DNA of 64,000 nt, taken from assembly GCA_964408805.1 (NCBI GenBank), contig CAYPAV010000001.1, positions 1 to 64,000 of the forward strand, in the 5' to 3' direction. Of this stretch, positions 53,050 to 62,147 are shown in pieces. The DNA is from CAYPAV01 sp964408805. Lineage in GTDB: Bacteria; Pseudomonadota; Alphaproteobacteria; UBA8366. The translations under genes and the position numbers were made by a program. The notes under the pieces are model-generated. The model was not told the origin of the DNA. It saw only the letters and a program-made list of their open reading frames with translations, and did no database searches. Positions within the stretch are counted from its first letter, which is position 1; each line of letters starts with the position of its first letter.

Positions 53050-53514
53050 CTAGGCGCCGCCGTCGGCGGTCGAGTCTGTCAGCAGGACGAACAGGGCCTC
53101 GGATTCCTCGGACCCCCGCAGTTTCTCGCAGACCCTTCCGTCGCGGAGCAGGCGCGACACCCGGGCCAATGCCTTCAGGTGATCGGCGCCCGCGCATTCG
53201 GGTGCGAGCAGTAGGAAGATCAGATCGACCGGCTGCTCGTCGATCGAGTCGAATTCGATCGGCTTGTCGAGGCGCGCGAACAAGCCATGCAGCCGATCCA
53301 GCCCCGGCAGTTTCCCGTGCGGGATGGCGATGCCGTTGCCGACCCCGGTGGTGCCGAGGCGCTCGCGTTCGATCAGCGCGTCGAAGATCGTTCGTTCCTG
53401 AAGGCCGGCGATGCCGCTGGCGCGCTTGGAGAGCTCCTGCAGCGCCTGTTTCTTCGAGGTGGCGGGCAGCTTGGCGATGACGCCGTCGGGGCTGAGGAGT
53501 TCCGCGATATCCAT
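53050..53514 (-). CDS. ptsN: nitrogen-PTS IIA-like protein PtsN
   Basis: 154 residues from the ATG at 53514; TAATG overlap with hpf. The EIIA fold is evident: ALIERERLGTTGVGNGIAIPHGK carries the phospho-accepting His, and VDLIFLLLAPECAGADHLKALARVSRLL is the conserved second half (both read here in parts). PtsN receives phosphate through the PtsP/NPr chain and regulates potassium uptake, PHA and nitrogen-related functions. It is the last gene of the rnd-to-ptsN block, in the standard alphaproteobacterial place after hpf. Confidence 0.93.
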   Translation of the reverse strand: MDIAELLSPDGVIAKLPATSKKQALQELSKRASGIAGLQERTIFDALIERERLGTTGVGNGIAIPHGKLPGLDRLHGLFARLDKPIEFDSIDEQPVDLIFLLLAPECAGADHLKALARVSRLLRDGRVCEKLRGSEESEALFVLLTDSTADGGA

Positions 53515-54110
53515 TAGCCGTCCACCGCGCCGCTGGTGCCCTTGGGATCGACCCAGCCGATATTTCCGTCGCGCCGGCGATAGACCATGTTGAGTCCGCC
53601 ATGGGCGCTGTTGCGGAACATCAGGGCCGACACGTTGGCGAGGTCCATCCGCATCACCGCCTCGCCGGTCGTCAGGTTCTCGATCTCGGTTTCCATCTCG
53701 GCGATCACCATCGGCTGATCCGGTTCGCCAGCATGGTCGTCGGCGACATCTTCGGACTCGGCCGCCAGCACGTATTGCGCGGCCGGCATCACATCGACCT
53801 TTTCGGGGCGCACCCGGTGATGGTCGCGAAGCCGCCGCTTGTAGCGCCGCAGCCGCTTGCCGACATGTTCGGCCGCGATATCGAAGGCGCCATAAGCGTC
53901 GCCGGCCTCGGCATGTCCCTGCAAGAGGATGCCCTTGCCGACATGAACCGCGATATCGACCCGAATGTCGTGGCCTTCCTTGGACAGGGTCACATGGGCA
54001 TCGGTCGGGTTCTCGAAGTATTTTCCGACGATCCCGGGCAACTGGTCCTCGATATGCCCCTGGAGCGCGGCACCGACATCGAGCTGCTTGCCGTTGATGG
54101 AAAGTTGCAT
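53514..54110 (-). CDS. hpf: long-form ribosome hibernation-promoting factor
   Basis: 198 residues, so the long form that dimerises 70S ribosomes into 100S particles. The N-terminal domain (MQLSINGKQLDVGAAL to RLRRYKRRLRDHH) binds the small subunit. The C-terminal dimerisation domain includes AVMRMDLANVSALMFRNS and the DGNIGWVDPKG end. The leader contains three 15-bp tandem repeats. It is downstream of rpoN by about 190 bp, which may allow its own promoter. Confidence 0.93.
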   Translation of the reverse strand: MQLSINGKQLDVGAALQGHIEDQLPGIVGKYFENPTDAHVTLSKEGHDIRVDIAVHVGKGILLQGHAEAGDAYGAFDIAAEHVGKRLRRYKRRLRDHHRVRPEKVDVMPAAQYVLAAESEDVADDHAGEPDQPMVIAEMETEIENLTTGEAVMRMDLANVSALMFRNSAHGGLNMVYRRRDGNIGWVDPKGTSGAVDG

Positions 54111-54111
54111 G

Positions 54112-54156
54112 CGTTCGGTAATCTAACGTTCGGTATTTCGGCGTTCGGTATTTCGG
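54112..54156. repeat. 15-bp tandem repeats in the hpf leader
   Basis: Three 15-bp units in a row: CGTTCGGTAATCTAA, CGTTCGGTATTTCGG and CGTTCGGTATTTCGG, then a fourth partial unit CGTTATAAG. The last two full units are identical. The array ends 2 bp before the hpf start codon on the minus strand, so it covers the ribosome binding site region, which lacks a clear Shine-Dalgarno sequence. Confidence 0.85.
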
Positions 54157-54298
54157 CGTTATAAGGGGCCCCAATCAAACGGGCCAAACCGCCTCTACTC
54201 GCCCTAATCGAGGGCAACGAGGACGGATACATAGTGACCCGGCCGGGGTGAGTCAATAGCGACCCGGCCTCGACCGCCGGCACCCGCGGACGCGCGTT

Positions 54299-55906
54299 TC
54301 AAATCGTCCCCACCTTCCGGCGGCGGCGATCGACCGAAGAGCCGATCTGCATCGATTCGCGGTATTTCGCCACCGTGCGCCGGGCGATGTCGATTCCGTC
54401 CTCGCGCAGGATGTCGACGATCCGATCGTCGGACAGAATGGCCTTCGGCGATTCCGCTTCGATCAGCGTCTTGATCCGGAAGCGGACCGATTCGGCCGAA
54501 TGGGCGGAGCCACCCGAGAGGTTCTGAATGGCCGAAGTGAAGAAATATTTCAGTTCGAAGAGCCCGCGCGGCGTGGCGATGAATTTATTCGTGGTGACCC
54601 GGCTCACCGTGCTTTCGTGCATTTCGATCGCCTCGGCGATATCGCGCAAGATCAGCGGCTTCAGGTGCTCCACGCCGCGGCGGAAGAAGGCGTCCTGCTG
54701 GGTCACGATCTCGCTTGCCACCTTCAGGATGGTGGTGGCGCGCTGGTGCAGCAATTTCACCAGCCAGTTGGCGGTCTGAAAGCGCTCGTTGACGTAGTCG
54801 CGCTCCTCCTTGCGGCGCACACCCCGGCTGATGGTGGCATAGTATTCGGCATTGACCAGAACCCGAGGCAGGGTCTCCTGATTCAATTCCAAGAACCAGC
54901 CGCCGTCGGGATGGGCGCGCATCAGGATGTCGGGGGTGACGCTTTGCACCGCCTCGTGGCGGAAATTGCTGGCGGGCTTGGGGTCGAGGGCACGGATTTC
55001 GGCCACCATCTCCAGCAGGTCCTCCTCGTCAACCCCGCAGGCCTTCAGAAGCGGTCCTTTCTCGTGCCGGCCAAGGAGTTCGAGATTGTCGAGCAGCAAC
55101 TGCATCGCTGGATCCAGCCGATCCAGATCTCGGAGCTGCAGGGCCAGACATTCCTTCAGATCCCGTGCGAAGACGCCGGGCGGATCGCATTCCTGAAGGC
55201 GAACAAGAACCGATTCGACCCGTTCGATGGGACAGTTCAGGATTTCGGCGACGGCCTCCGGCGATTCCGAGAGCCAGCCCGATTCGTCCAGAAGATCGAT
55301 CAGATGGAAGCCGATGATGCGGTCGACGGGGTCCGGCATGTTCAAGACCAACTGCTCGGCCAGATGATCGCGGAGGCTCGGCTCGTCGCTCAACGTCGCC
55401 TCGAGATCGCCCAGGCCATCGCCGAAGTCGCTCCTGGCGCCGGCGCCGATCGGCGAGACCGCCTCGAAGCCGCCCGCCACTTCTTCCGAGACGTCGCGCG
55501 GATGCTGGTCGTCCCACACGTTCTCGTACTCCATGTCGAGCGGCTTATCCTCCGCACTTGGCAATTCATCGCCGCCGGTGCGGTCTAGGCTGTCGGGCGC
55601 GGCCGGCTCGTCCTCGCCGAACGCACCTTCGATCGCCTCGCCGTCGGTCGATTCGAACCCTTCCTCTCCGGAATCACCCGGCTCGCCCGATTCGGACGCC
55701 TCCGTCTGCGACGCCTCGGTCGCGCCACCCTCCGAGTCGGCATCGCCGTCGGCCCGCTCCAGCATCGGGTTCTCGGTCAGTTCCGACTCGACGAAGGCCG
55801 CCAACTCGATGTTCGACAACTGCAGCAGCTTGATGGCCTGCTGCAGCTGGGGCGTCATCACCAACGATTGGGTCTGACGGAGATCGAGTCGTTGCGAAAT
55901 CGCCAT
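54299..55906 (-). CDS. rpoN: RNA polymerase sigma-54 factor
   Basis: 535 residues. Region I is Gln/Leu-rich (RLDLRQTQSLVMTPQLQQAI). An acidic region II of about 75 residues follows. The core-binding region starts near 155 and the HTH is around 440 (MHESTVSRVTTNKFI). The RpoN box ARRTVAKYRE is near residue 515. It directs transcription from -24/-12 promoters of nitrogen and carbon genes with activator help. It lies between lptB and hpf, as usual in this class. Confidence 0.96.
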   Translation of the reverse strand: MAISQRLDLRQTQSLVMTPQLQQAIKLLQLSNIELAAFVESELTENPMLERADGDADSEGGATEASQTEASESGEPGDSGEEGFESTDGEAIEGAFGEDEPAAPDSLDRTGGDELPSAEDKPLDMEYENVWDDQHPRDVSEEVAGGFEAVSPIGAGARSDFGDGLGDLEATLSDEPSLRDHLAEQLVLNMPDPVDRIIGFHLIDLLDESGWLSESPEAVAEILNCPIERVESVLVRLQECDPPGVFARDLKECLALQLRDLDRLDPAMQLLLDNLELLGRHEKGPLLKACGVDEEDLLEMVAEIRALDPKPASNFRHEAVQSVTPDILMRAHPDGGWFLELNQETLPRVLVNAEYYATISRGVRRKEERDYVNERFQTANWLVKLLHQRATTILKVASEIVTQQDAFFRRGVEHLKPLILRDIAEAIEMHESTVSRVTTNKFIATPRGLFELKYFFTSAIQNLSGGSAHSAESVRFRIKTLIEAESPKAILSDDRIVDILREDGIDIARRTVAKYRESMQIGSSVDRRRRKVGTI

Positions 55907-55926
55907 GTTGGAGCCGGTCGGATTCC

Positions 55927-56712
55927 TCAGAGACTGAAACGGTCCCCGAGGTAGACGCGCCGGACCTCGGTATTTTCGACGATCTCGTCGGGCGTGCCAT
56001 CCATGAGCACCTGACCGTCATGAAGAATGTAGGCCCGATCGACGATGTCCAGTGTCTCGCGCACATTGTGATCGGTGATCAGCACGCCGATGCCGCGATC
56101 CTTTAAATGACTGACCAATTCGCGAATGTCGCGAACGGCAATGGGATCGATCCCCGCCAACGGCTCATCGAGAAGCATGAAATGAGGCTGCGACGCCAGT
56201 GCTCGAGCAATTTCAACGCGGCGGCGCTCACCGCCCGACAGTGTTATGGTTTGGGTTCGCCGAAGATGCGCGATCGAAAACTCGGCGAGGAGCGCCTCCA
56301 GCAGGTTCTCCCGGCTCTGGCGGTCCGCCTCCACCGTCTCCAAAACCGCACGGATGTTCTGCTCAACCGTCAAGCCGCGGAAAATCGACGGCTCCTGCGG
56401 CAGATAACCCAGTCCGAGACGCGCGCGCCGGTACATCGGCAGGCTGGTCACATCCTCGCCGTCGAGAACGATCTCGCCGTAGTCGGGCGCGATCAAGCCG
56501 GTGATGATGTAGAAGCAGGTCGTCTTGCCCGCGCCATTGGGCCCCAAGAGCCCGACGACCTCGCCCCGGTTGAGGGCCACGCTGATATTGCGCAGGACCG
56601 GACGTTTCTTGAATTGCTTGCCGAGATTGCGCGCAACCAATCCGTCGTTCTCGGCGATCAACCGAAGCCCGGTCTCATCGATATCCCAATCGTAATCGTC
56701 CCGCTCGGACAT
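55927..56712 (-). CDS. lptB: LPS export ABC transporter ATP-binding protein
   Basis: 261 residues from the ATG at 56712 (MSERDDYDWD), with GAGG 8 bases upstream; an ATG 30 bp further out is possible. Walker A is LLGPNGAGKTT near residue 55, the signature LSGGERRRVEIARAL, Walker B FMLLDEPLAGIDP. LGYLPQEPSIFRGL is the typical LptB Q-loop. It has an N-terminal extension of about 20 residues beyond E. coli LptB. It powers LPS extraction from the inner membrane with LptFG, not encoded here. Confidence 0.95.
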   Translation of the reverse strand: MSERDDYDWDIDETGLRLIAENDGLVARNLGKQFKKRPVLRNISVALNRGEVVGLLGPNGAGKTTCFYIITGLIAPDYGEIVLDGEDVTSLPMYRRARLGLGYLPQEPSIFRGLTVEQNIRAVLETVEADRQSRENLLEALLAEFSIAHLRRTQTITLSGGERRRVEIARALASQPHFMLLDEPLAGIDPIAVRDIRELVSHLKDRGIGVLITDHNVRETLDIVDRAYILHDGQVLMDGTPDEIVENTEVRRVYLGDRFSL

Positions 56713-56750
56713 TCCTTCAGCCTCACCCTTTCTTCGCGGCACCCCGGCCG

Positions 56751-57539
56751 CTAACGCCGTTTCGACCGTCGGGTCGGCAGCAGCCCCTTTACCCGGCCCT
56801 TGCCGCCGACCAGCCGGCTGATCCCGGCGTTCAGGTCCACGATCGCCTTGGCGCCGTTCAATTGAGTCTTACCACGCGTAATCTTAACATTTTCTTCAAG
56901 CGTCACGAGGCCCGTTTGAAGATTATATACGCCTTTCCTGGCGCGCACGATCTCCGTCGCCGTCGAAATGTGGACATTCCCCCAGACATTGACCTGTTGG
57001 ATCTCCTGATTGCCGGCCGGAGTCAGGCCCACGAGCGCGGTGAGAACATCGGCGCGAAGCCGCTTGTCCTCTTTCACCACGGTCGCATTGCCGCGCGCGA
57101 CGAAGAGTTGGCGCGCCTCCCAATATTCCAGCTGATCGCGAGCCGTGATCAGCGCCCGGTTGGATTCGATCCGCAGGTTCTTGCCGACAAGCACGAAATT
57201 CGCGTCGTCGGCCTTGTACTCCCCGTGATCGCCGAAGATACGTGCACTGTTGGAGGTGATCTGGACATTCCCCTTCGCGACGACCTTGTAGACGTTCTGG
57301 CCGGTTTCGTCCCCGGTCTCCCGGTAATGCGCGGTCAGAATATCGCCGCGCAGTTCGACCCCGCCGCGCTGCGCGCGGGCATTGCCTCTGGCGATATATT
57401 TCTTTTCATCGCGTACCCACTCGATCCCCTCGTCGGCCTCGACCACGAGAGGGGCTTCGCCGCCCTGCAAAAGTCCTTGCGGCAACGCCATGAATGGGGT
57501 CAGCAAGAAAGTCGCGAGAAGAAGGACTTGCCGATTCAT
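56751..57539 (-). CDS. lptA: LPS transport periplasmic protein LptA
   Basis: 262 residues with a signal peptide (MNRQVLLLATFLLTPFMALP). The beta-jellyroll OstA repeats are visible in IARGNARAQRGGVELRGDIL, VVAKGNVQITSNSARIFGDH and NVWGNVHISTATEIVRARKG. It ends basic (PTRRSKRR). It bridges the periplasm between LptC and LptD. Its start overlaps the lptC stop by 4 bp. Confidence 0.92.
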   Translation of the reverse strand: MNRQVLLLATFLLTPFMALPQGLLQGGEAPLVVEADEGIEWVRDEKKYIARGNARAQRGGVELRGDILTAHYRETGDETGQNVYKVVAKGNVQITSNSARIFGDHGEYKADDANFVLVGKNLRIESNRALITARDQLEYWEARQLFVARGNATVVKEDKRLRADVLTALVGLTPAGNQEIQQVNVWGNVHISTATEIVRARKGVYNLQTGLVTLEENVKITRGKTQLNGAKAIVDLNAGISRLVGGKGRVKGLLPTRRSKRR

Positions 57540-58222
57540 CGAGTCTTGGTTCGTTTCAGGGTATCGGTGGGATTGCGCAGCAGGATGATGCGGCTCTTGC
57601 CGCTGAATTCGATGCGTTCGCCCCGATTGTGAACAACGAAGCCCTCGGCCTGTACATGGCCGAAGGGGCCCTGCCCGTGCACCGGCTCGGTGCCGATCGC
57701 GTCGCCCGCCTTCAAATCCAGCACCGCGTTGTTGGTGCGGAATTCCAATCCCCTGTCATGAAAGAGGTTGACCGTCCCCGCCAATTCCAGCACCTGGCTG
57801 GACCGATTGTAATTGCCGAGCTCGGCGGTCAGCGCGATCCAGGAGCCGTCCGCCATGACGATATCGGCCTTCGGCCGCAGGAGTTCGATTTCGGGCGAAT
57901 CGGCGTTTGCCTGTTCCGCCGCCTCGGCGGTGACCGCGAACGGCCGCTTGCTGTTGTCGACACCGGTGTAGCGGGCGTTTCTCATTTCCAGATTTTCCGC
58001 CGCCGTGCGATCGATCTTGGCCAGCTGGCCGACACTGAAGCGGCCCTCCTGCTCGTAGAGCCGCGGCCAGATCAGAACCATCAGCAGCAAGGCGGTGGCG
58101 ACGGTCGGCAAAACAACCTTCAAGAGCCCGACGAAATGTCCGTAGAAGCGGCCGGTCGGCTGCGTCCGCCGCGCCGAGAGGGCGATTGTCGGGCGTTGCG
58201 GCACGGCGGCGGCGGCGTCCAT
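57536..58222 (-). CDS. lptC: LPS export protein LptC
   Basis: 228 residues. A single membrane helix at about 33-52 (LLKVVLPTVATALLLMVLIW) follows a basic cytoplasmic tail, then a periplasmic jellyroll with GTVNLFHDRGLEFRTNNAVL and the conserved GHVQAEGFVVHNRGERIEF end. It receives LPS from LptBFG and passes it to LptA. It follows the kdsD gene by 4 bp. Confidence 0.9.
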   Translation of the reverse strand: MDAAAAVPQRPTIALSARRTQPTGRFYGHFVGLLKVVLPTVATALLLMVLIWPRLYEQEGRFSVGQLAKIDRTAAENLEMRNARYTGVDNSKRPFAVTAEAAEQANADSPEIELLRPKADIVMADGSWIALTAELGNYNRSSQVLELAGTVNLFHDRGLEFRTNNAVLDLKAGDAIGTEPVHGQGPFGHVQAEGFVVHNRGERIEFSGKSRIILLRNPTDTLKRTKTR

Positions 58223-58226
58223 TCGG

Positions 58227-59234
58227 TTAGGTAATCCCCGCTTTCAGACAGTCGTGAACATGCAGAATGCCGACCGGCCGATGGGCATCTTCCTCGACCA
58301 CGAAAAGATTGGTGATCTTCAATTCATTCATCACCGCGACCGCCTCGGCGACCAGGGCCTGCGGCCGGATCGTGCGCGGGTCGGCGGTCATCACGTCGCC
58401 CGCCGAAAGGTGCAGCAGGTTTTCGGCCAGGGTTCGCCGCAGATCGCCGTCGGTAATGATGCCGACGAGATCGCCATCATCCCTGGTAATGGCAACACAG
58501 CCGAAACGTTTCTCGGTCATGATCAAAATGACCTCGCTCATCGCGAGGTCAGCCGGCGCGATCGGCATCGCCGCTTCGCCGTGCATCAGATCCGTGACAC
58601 GGAGCAGGCTGTTGCCGAGTTTACCGCCCGGATGCAGGACGCGAAAATCGGTCGCCGAAAATCCTTTCCTCTCAAGCAGCGCCACCGCCAGCGCATCCCC
58701 CATCGCCAGCGACATCGTGGTCGAGGTGGTGGGAGCCAAGCCCATCGGACAGGCCTCCGGTACCGGCGGCAGAATGAGCGGAAAATCGGCCTGATCGCTC
58801 AATGTGCTACCGGCCTTCGAGGTGATCGCAATGAGAGGCAGGGAAAAGCGCCGGGTATACTCGACCAAATCCATCAGCTCAGGCGTCTCGCCCGAATTAG
58901 AGAGCGCAATGACCGCGTCATCACTGGTGATCATGCCGAGATCGCCATGGCTGGCTTCGCCGGGATGAACGTATTGGGCGGGCGTTCCCGTCGAGGCAAG
59001 GGTGGCGGCGATCTTGCGGCCGATATGCCCGCTCTTTCCCATACCCGTCACGATGACACGGCCGGTAATTCCGGCGAGTCGGGAAACTGCCGCGCTAAAG
59101 GCACCATCGAGGCCGTCCGCAAGCGCAGCCAGGCCTTCCGCCTCCAACCGAAAAACGCGGCGCGCGGCATCAATCGCGGTGCCTTCCGGTTCCGTCTCGG
59201 TCGTCGTCTCGTCGGGTTTTCCAGCGGTAGTCAT
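58227..59234 (-). CDS. kdsD: D-arabinose-5-phosphate isomerase (KpsF/GutQ family)
   Basis: 335 residues from the ATG at 59234 (MTTAGKPDE); the open frame runs further but is not protein-like. The SIS domain has GMGKSGHIGRKIAATLASTG and HGDLGMITSDDAVIALSNSG (the zinc/substrate HGD), near residues 65-125. A pair of CBS domains ends the protein (MTEKRFGCVAI, DGDLRRTLAE, VMTADPRTI). It makes arabinose-5-phosphate for Kdo, the inner-core LPS sugar. It sits with the lpt genes that export the finished molecule. Confidence 0.93.
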   Translation of the reverse strand: MTTAGKPDETTTETEPEGTAIDAARRVFRLEAEGLAALADGLDGAFSAAVSRLAGITGRVIVTGMGKSGHIGRKIAATLASTGTPAQYVHPGEASHGDLGMITSDDAVIALSNSGETPELMDLVEYTRRFSLPLIAITSKAGSTLSDQADFPLILPPVPEACPMGLAPTTSTTMSLAMGDALAVALLERKGFSATDFRVLHPGGKLGNSLLRVTDLMHGEAAMPIAPADLAMSEVILIMTEKRFGCVAITRDDGDLVGIITDGDLRRTLAENLLHLSAGDVMTADPRTIRPQALVAEAVAVMNELKITNLFVVEEDAHRPVGILHVHDCLKAGIT

Positions 59235-59380
59235 CGACCTCTCTTCCGGTGCCGCCGCGAAGCTGGTCGGATGGCGACATCCCGTTCGGCGGCGGCCACG
59301 ACCGGCCCCAGGGATTATGCCGGGACGCCCGAACAAGGTCAACGAAACCACCGCGTCCAAACTGTCGCACGGGGGTGGAT

Positions 59381-59995
59381 TCAGCTATGGGCGAAAATGT
59401 CCTCTTCCTCGAATCCGCCGATATCCATGATCGCCCGCGTCGGCAGGAATTCGAAGGCGGCGCGCGCGATTTCCGCACGGCCTTCGCGGGCCAGAAGGAC
59501 GTCGAGCTTTTCGCGAATCCGGTGGAGATAGAGAACGTCGCTCGCGGCGTATTCGAGCTGGGCGTCGCTCAATTTCTCGGCGCCCCAATCCGAGGATTGT
59601 TGCTGCTTCGACAGATCGACGCCAAGCAATTCCCGGCAAAGATCCTTCAGCCCATGCCGGTCCGTATAAGTCCGGGTCAGCCGCGAGGCGATCTTCGTGC
59701 AATAAACGGGAGCGCAGTCCACTTCGAGATAATGTCTGATCGCCGCGACATCGAACCGCGCGAAATGAAACAGCTTGAGGACGTTCGTATCTCCCATCAG
59801 GCGACGCAGGTTCGGGGCATCGTAGGCGTTCGGCGCGAACTGAACGAGATGGCAATCCCCGTCTCCCGCCGACAACTGAATGACGCAGAGACGATCGCGC
59901 AGCGTATTCAATCCCAAGGTTTCCGAATCGACCGCGACCGTATCGCCCAAATCGAGGCCATCCGGTAAATCGCCATGATGCAGTTCGATGCCCAC
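59381..59995 (-). CDS. rnd: ribonuclease D-family 3'-5' exonuclease
   Basis: 204 residues, a DEDD exonuclease domain without HRDC domains, so shorter than E. coli RNase D. The catalytic residues are in VAVDSETLGL (Exo I), LFHFARFDVAAI (Exo II) and LEYAASDVLYL (Exo III, YxxxD form). It trims RNA 3' ends. It is the first gene of the rnd-kdsD-lpt-rpoN block and lies 37 bp after the tRNA-Leu gene, whose 3' end it could help mature. Confidence 0.9.
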   Translation of the reverse strand: MGIELHHGDLPDGLDLGDTVAVDSETLGLNTLRDRLCVIQLSAGDGDCHLVQFAPNAYDAPNLRRLMGDTNVLKLFHFARFDVAAIRHYLEVDCAPVYCTKIASRLTRTYTDRHGLKDLCRELLGVDLSKQQQSSDWGAEKLSDAQLEYAASDVLYLHRIREKLDVLLAREGRAEIARAAFEFLPTRAIMDIGGFEEEDIFAHS

Positions 59996-60032
59996 TTACT
60001 TTATCCCCCATTCGGCGTTGTGGCCGTCCGAG

Positions 60033-60119
60033 TGGTGCCCAGGAGAAGACTCGAACTTCCACGGGGTTGCCCCCACAGGTACCTGAAACCTGCGCGTCTA
60101 CCAATTCCGCCACCTGGGC
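60033..60119 (-). tRNA. tRNA-Leu (anticodon CAG)
   Basis: The reverse complement starts GCCCAGG and ends CCTGGGC-A-CCA, giving a 7-bp acceptor stem with encoded CCA. The anticodon stem CAGGT/ACCTG closes the 7-base loop TTCAGGT, so the anticodon is CAG. A long variable arm (TGTGGGGGCAACCCCGT) marks a class II tRNA, and GTTCGAGTC is the T loop region. Length is 87 bases with CCA. Confidence 0.96.
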
Positions 60120-60266
60120 TCGAGGCGGAATGTCGACACTGATTGCCTCTTTGTCAACGGTTTTGCCCTGGTTTTTGCCGCTTTCGCCTTTTATATGTGA
60201 AGGTGATCGGAGCGTGGTGGGCAACAAGAAGATTTCACCGCGCGGGGTAGGAAAGTACGAGAAACA

Positions 60267-61256
60267 ATGGCTCTTATCACGGTATTCGGCGGTGCTGGAA
60301 ATATCGGGCGGCAGATCGTCAAGCTGCTCGCCGGGAAGGGACATATCGTGCGCGTGGCCAGCCGGCATCCGGAAGCCACGCTGCACCTCAAGACGATGGG
60401 CGATATCGGTCAGATCACGCCGGTGCAGGCCAATGTGCGAAACCCGGATTCGGTGCGAGCCGCGGTCGAAGGGGCGGACGCCGTGATCAATTTGGTCGGC
60501 ATTCTCCATCAATGGGGCAATCAACGATTCGATACCGTTCAAGCCGATGGCGCCCGAAACGTCGCGTCGGCGGCCAAGGATGCCGGGGTTGCCTCGCTGG
60601 TACATTTTTCGGCGATCGGCGCCGACGCCGAGTTCCCGTCCCACTACGCCCGGACAAAGGCGGCGGGCGAGACCGCCGTCCGCGAGATCTTTCCCGAGGC
60701 GACGATCCTGCGCCCAAGCGTGGTTTTCGGACCCCATGACAGCTTTTTCAATCGATTCGCGGCGTTGGCGCAATTGCCTATACCGATGGCGGTTTTCGGC
60801 TGCGGTCGGCCACGGTTCACCGGCAGCGGATTCGATATATACGGCGATGGCGGGACCAAGTTTCAGCCGATCTATGTCGGCGATGTCGCCGCCGCCGCCG
60901 TCGCCTGCCTCGAGCAGTCGGAACCGCGCGGCAAGACCTACGAATTGGGTGGACCACGTGTTTACAGCTTTTGCGAATTGATGCGTCTGGTGCTTCGCGA
61001 AACAGGCCGCCAACGACCGTTGTTGCCGTTGCCGTTTTGGTATGCGGGTTTCATTGCGGGTTTCATTCAGCTTCTGCCCAACCCGCCGCTAACGCGCGAC
61101 CAGGTCCGCTTGCTGCAGCGGGACAATGTTGTCTCCGGCGATATTCCGGGATTGGCCGAGCTCGGCATTTCGGCGACGGCCGCCGAGGTCGTCATGCCGA
61201 CCTATCTCGAGGTGTATCGCCGCGGCGGCAGCTATGCAAAGGTCCAGCCGGTCTAA
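60267..61256 (+). CDS. NDUFA9-like NAD(P)-binding protein (complex I accessory type)
   Basis: 329 residues. The Rossmann motif TVFGGAGNIGRQIV is at residues 5-18, INLVGILHQWG near residue 75 and HYARTKAAGE near residue 128 (Tyr-x3-Lys). RPSVVFGPHDSFFNRFA and FQPIYVGDVA are typical of the atypical SDRs related to the mitochondrial complex I subunit NDUFA9. It may assist complex I assembly or quinone binding. It is convergent with uppP. Confidence 0.85.
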   Translation: MALITVFGGAGNIGRQIVKLLAGKGHIVRVASRHPEATLHLKTMGDIGQITPVQANVRNPDSVRAAVEGADAVINLVGILHQWGNQRFDTVQADGARNVASAAKDAGVASLVHFSAIGADAEFPSHYARTKAAGETAVREIFPEATILRPSVVFGPHDSFFNRFAALAQLPIPMAVFGCGRPRFTGSGFDIYGDGGTKFQPIYVGDVAAAAVACLEQSEPRGKTYELGGPRVYSFCELMRLVLRETGRQRPLLPLPFWYAGFIAGFIQLLPNPPLTRDQVRLLQRDNVVSGDIPGLAELGISATAAEVVMPTYLEVYRRGGSYAKVQPV

Positions 61257-61271
61257 CGATCGATCGAGATC

Positions 61272-62111
61272 CTACAAGACCAGCCTGTCGGCGTAGAGCC
61301 AATAGAGCAGGCCCATTCCCAGCAAGAGCCGGTAAATCACGAACGGGGTAAACCGCGCCCGCCTCAGCCAGTGCATCATGGCGGCAATCGAGACCAACCC
61401 GGCGGCGCAAGCCAAACCCGCCGCAACCAGCACGTCCCGGCCCAACGCGATGTCGCCGGCCTCGTAGATCTCTATTCCGCCCAGCAGCCCCGCGCCGATG
61501 ATAACCGGAATCGACATCAACAGCGAAAAGCGCGCCGTTTCGCGACGTTCCATGCCCAGGATTCGGCCCGCGGTCATGGTGATGCCCGACCGGCTGGTGC
61601 CGGGCACGAGGGCAAGAACCTGTGCAAGGCCGATGAAGGCGGCGCTGCCAAAACCGATATGTTCCATCCGGCGCAAGGTCATGCCGAATTTATCGGCGCA
61701 CCAAAGTACGACGGCAAACCCGATGGTGGTCCAAGCGATGAGTTCGGGATCCCGAAGAAACTGTCCGATGTAATCGCGTCCGAAATACCCGACGACGACG
61801 ACCGGCAGCGTCGCGACCAACAACTGGCCGGCGAGCCGCGTTCCGGGGCTGCGTCGTCTGGTCACCCATCCGATCACCCCGGACACGATCATCCACAGGT
61901 CGCGCCAAAAATAGATCATAACCGCGAACAAGGTGCCGACATGGACGGCGACATCCATCAGCAATCCCTGATCGGCCCATCCCAATATATGCGAGGTGAT
62001 CACGAGATGACCGGAGGAGCTGATCGGGAGAAATTCGGTCACGCCCTGCACCAAAGCAAGCACCAAGATGTGGTAGAGCGGCACGAAAAATCCCCAGATA
62101 TTGTGATCCAC
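61272..62111 (-). CDS. uppP: undecaprenyl-diphosphatase
   Basis: 279 residues with about eight membrane segments. The two active-site signatures are VQGVTEFLPISSSGHL near residue 22 and VPGTSRSGITMTAGR near residue 170. It dephosphorylates undecaprenyl diphosphate on the outer face of the inner membrane, recycling the lipid carrier for peptidoglycan and surface glycans. It ends 15 bp from the convergent NDUFA9-like gene. A palindrome lies about 37 bp upstream of its start. Confidence 0.94.
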   Translation of the reverse strand: MDHNIWGFFVPLYHILVLALVQGVTEFLPISSSGHLVITSHILGWADQGLLMDVAVHVGTLFAVMIYFWRDLWMIVSGVIGWVTRRRSPGTRLAGQLLVATLPVVVVGYFGRDYIGQFLRDPELIAWTTIGFAVVLWCADKFGMTLRRMEHIGFGSAAFIGLAQVLALVPGTSRSGITMTAGRILGMERRETARFSLLMSIPVIIGAGLLGGIEIYEAGDIALGRDVLVAAGLACAAGLVSIAAMMHWLRRARFTPFVIYRLLLGMGLLYWLYADRLVL

Positions 62112-62147
62112 CCGATTATCTGGCTTATACCATCTCTGTTCGGGAAA

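Noticed and set aside
54112..54156. A CRISPR-like array
   Set aside because: The 15-bp units are directly joined with no spacers and there are no cas genes.
59385..61013. 542-codon minus-strand open frame across rnd, the tRNA gene and the NDUFA9-like gene
   Set aside because: It runs through a tRNA and opposite or out of frame to two well-supported genes, and has no family motif.
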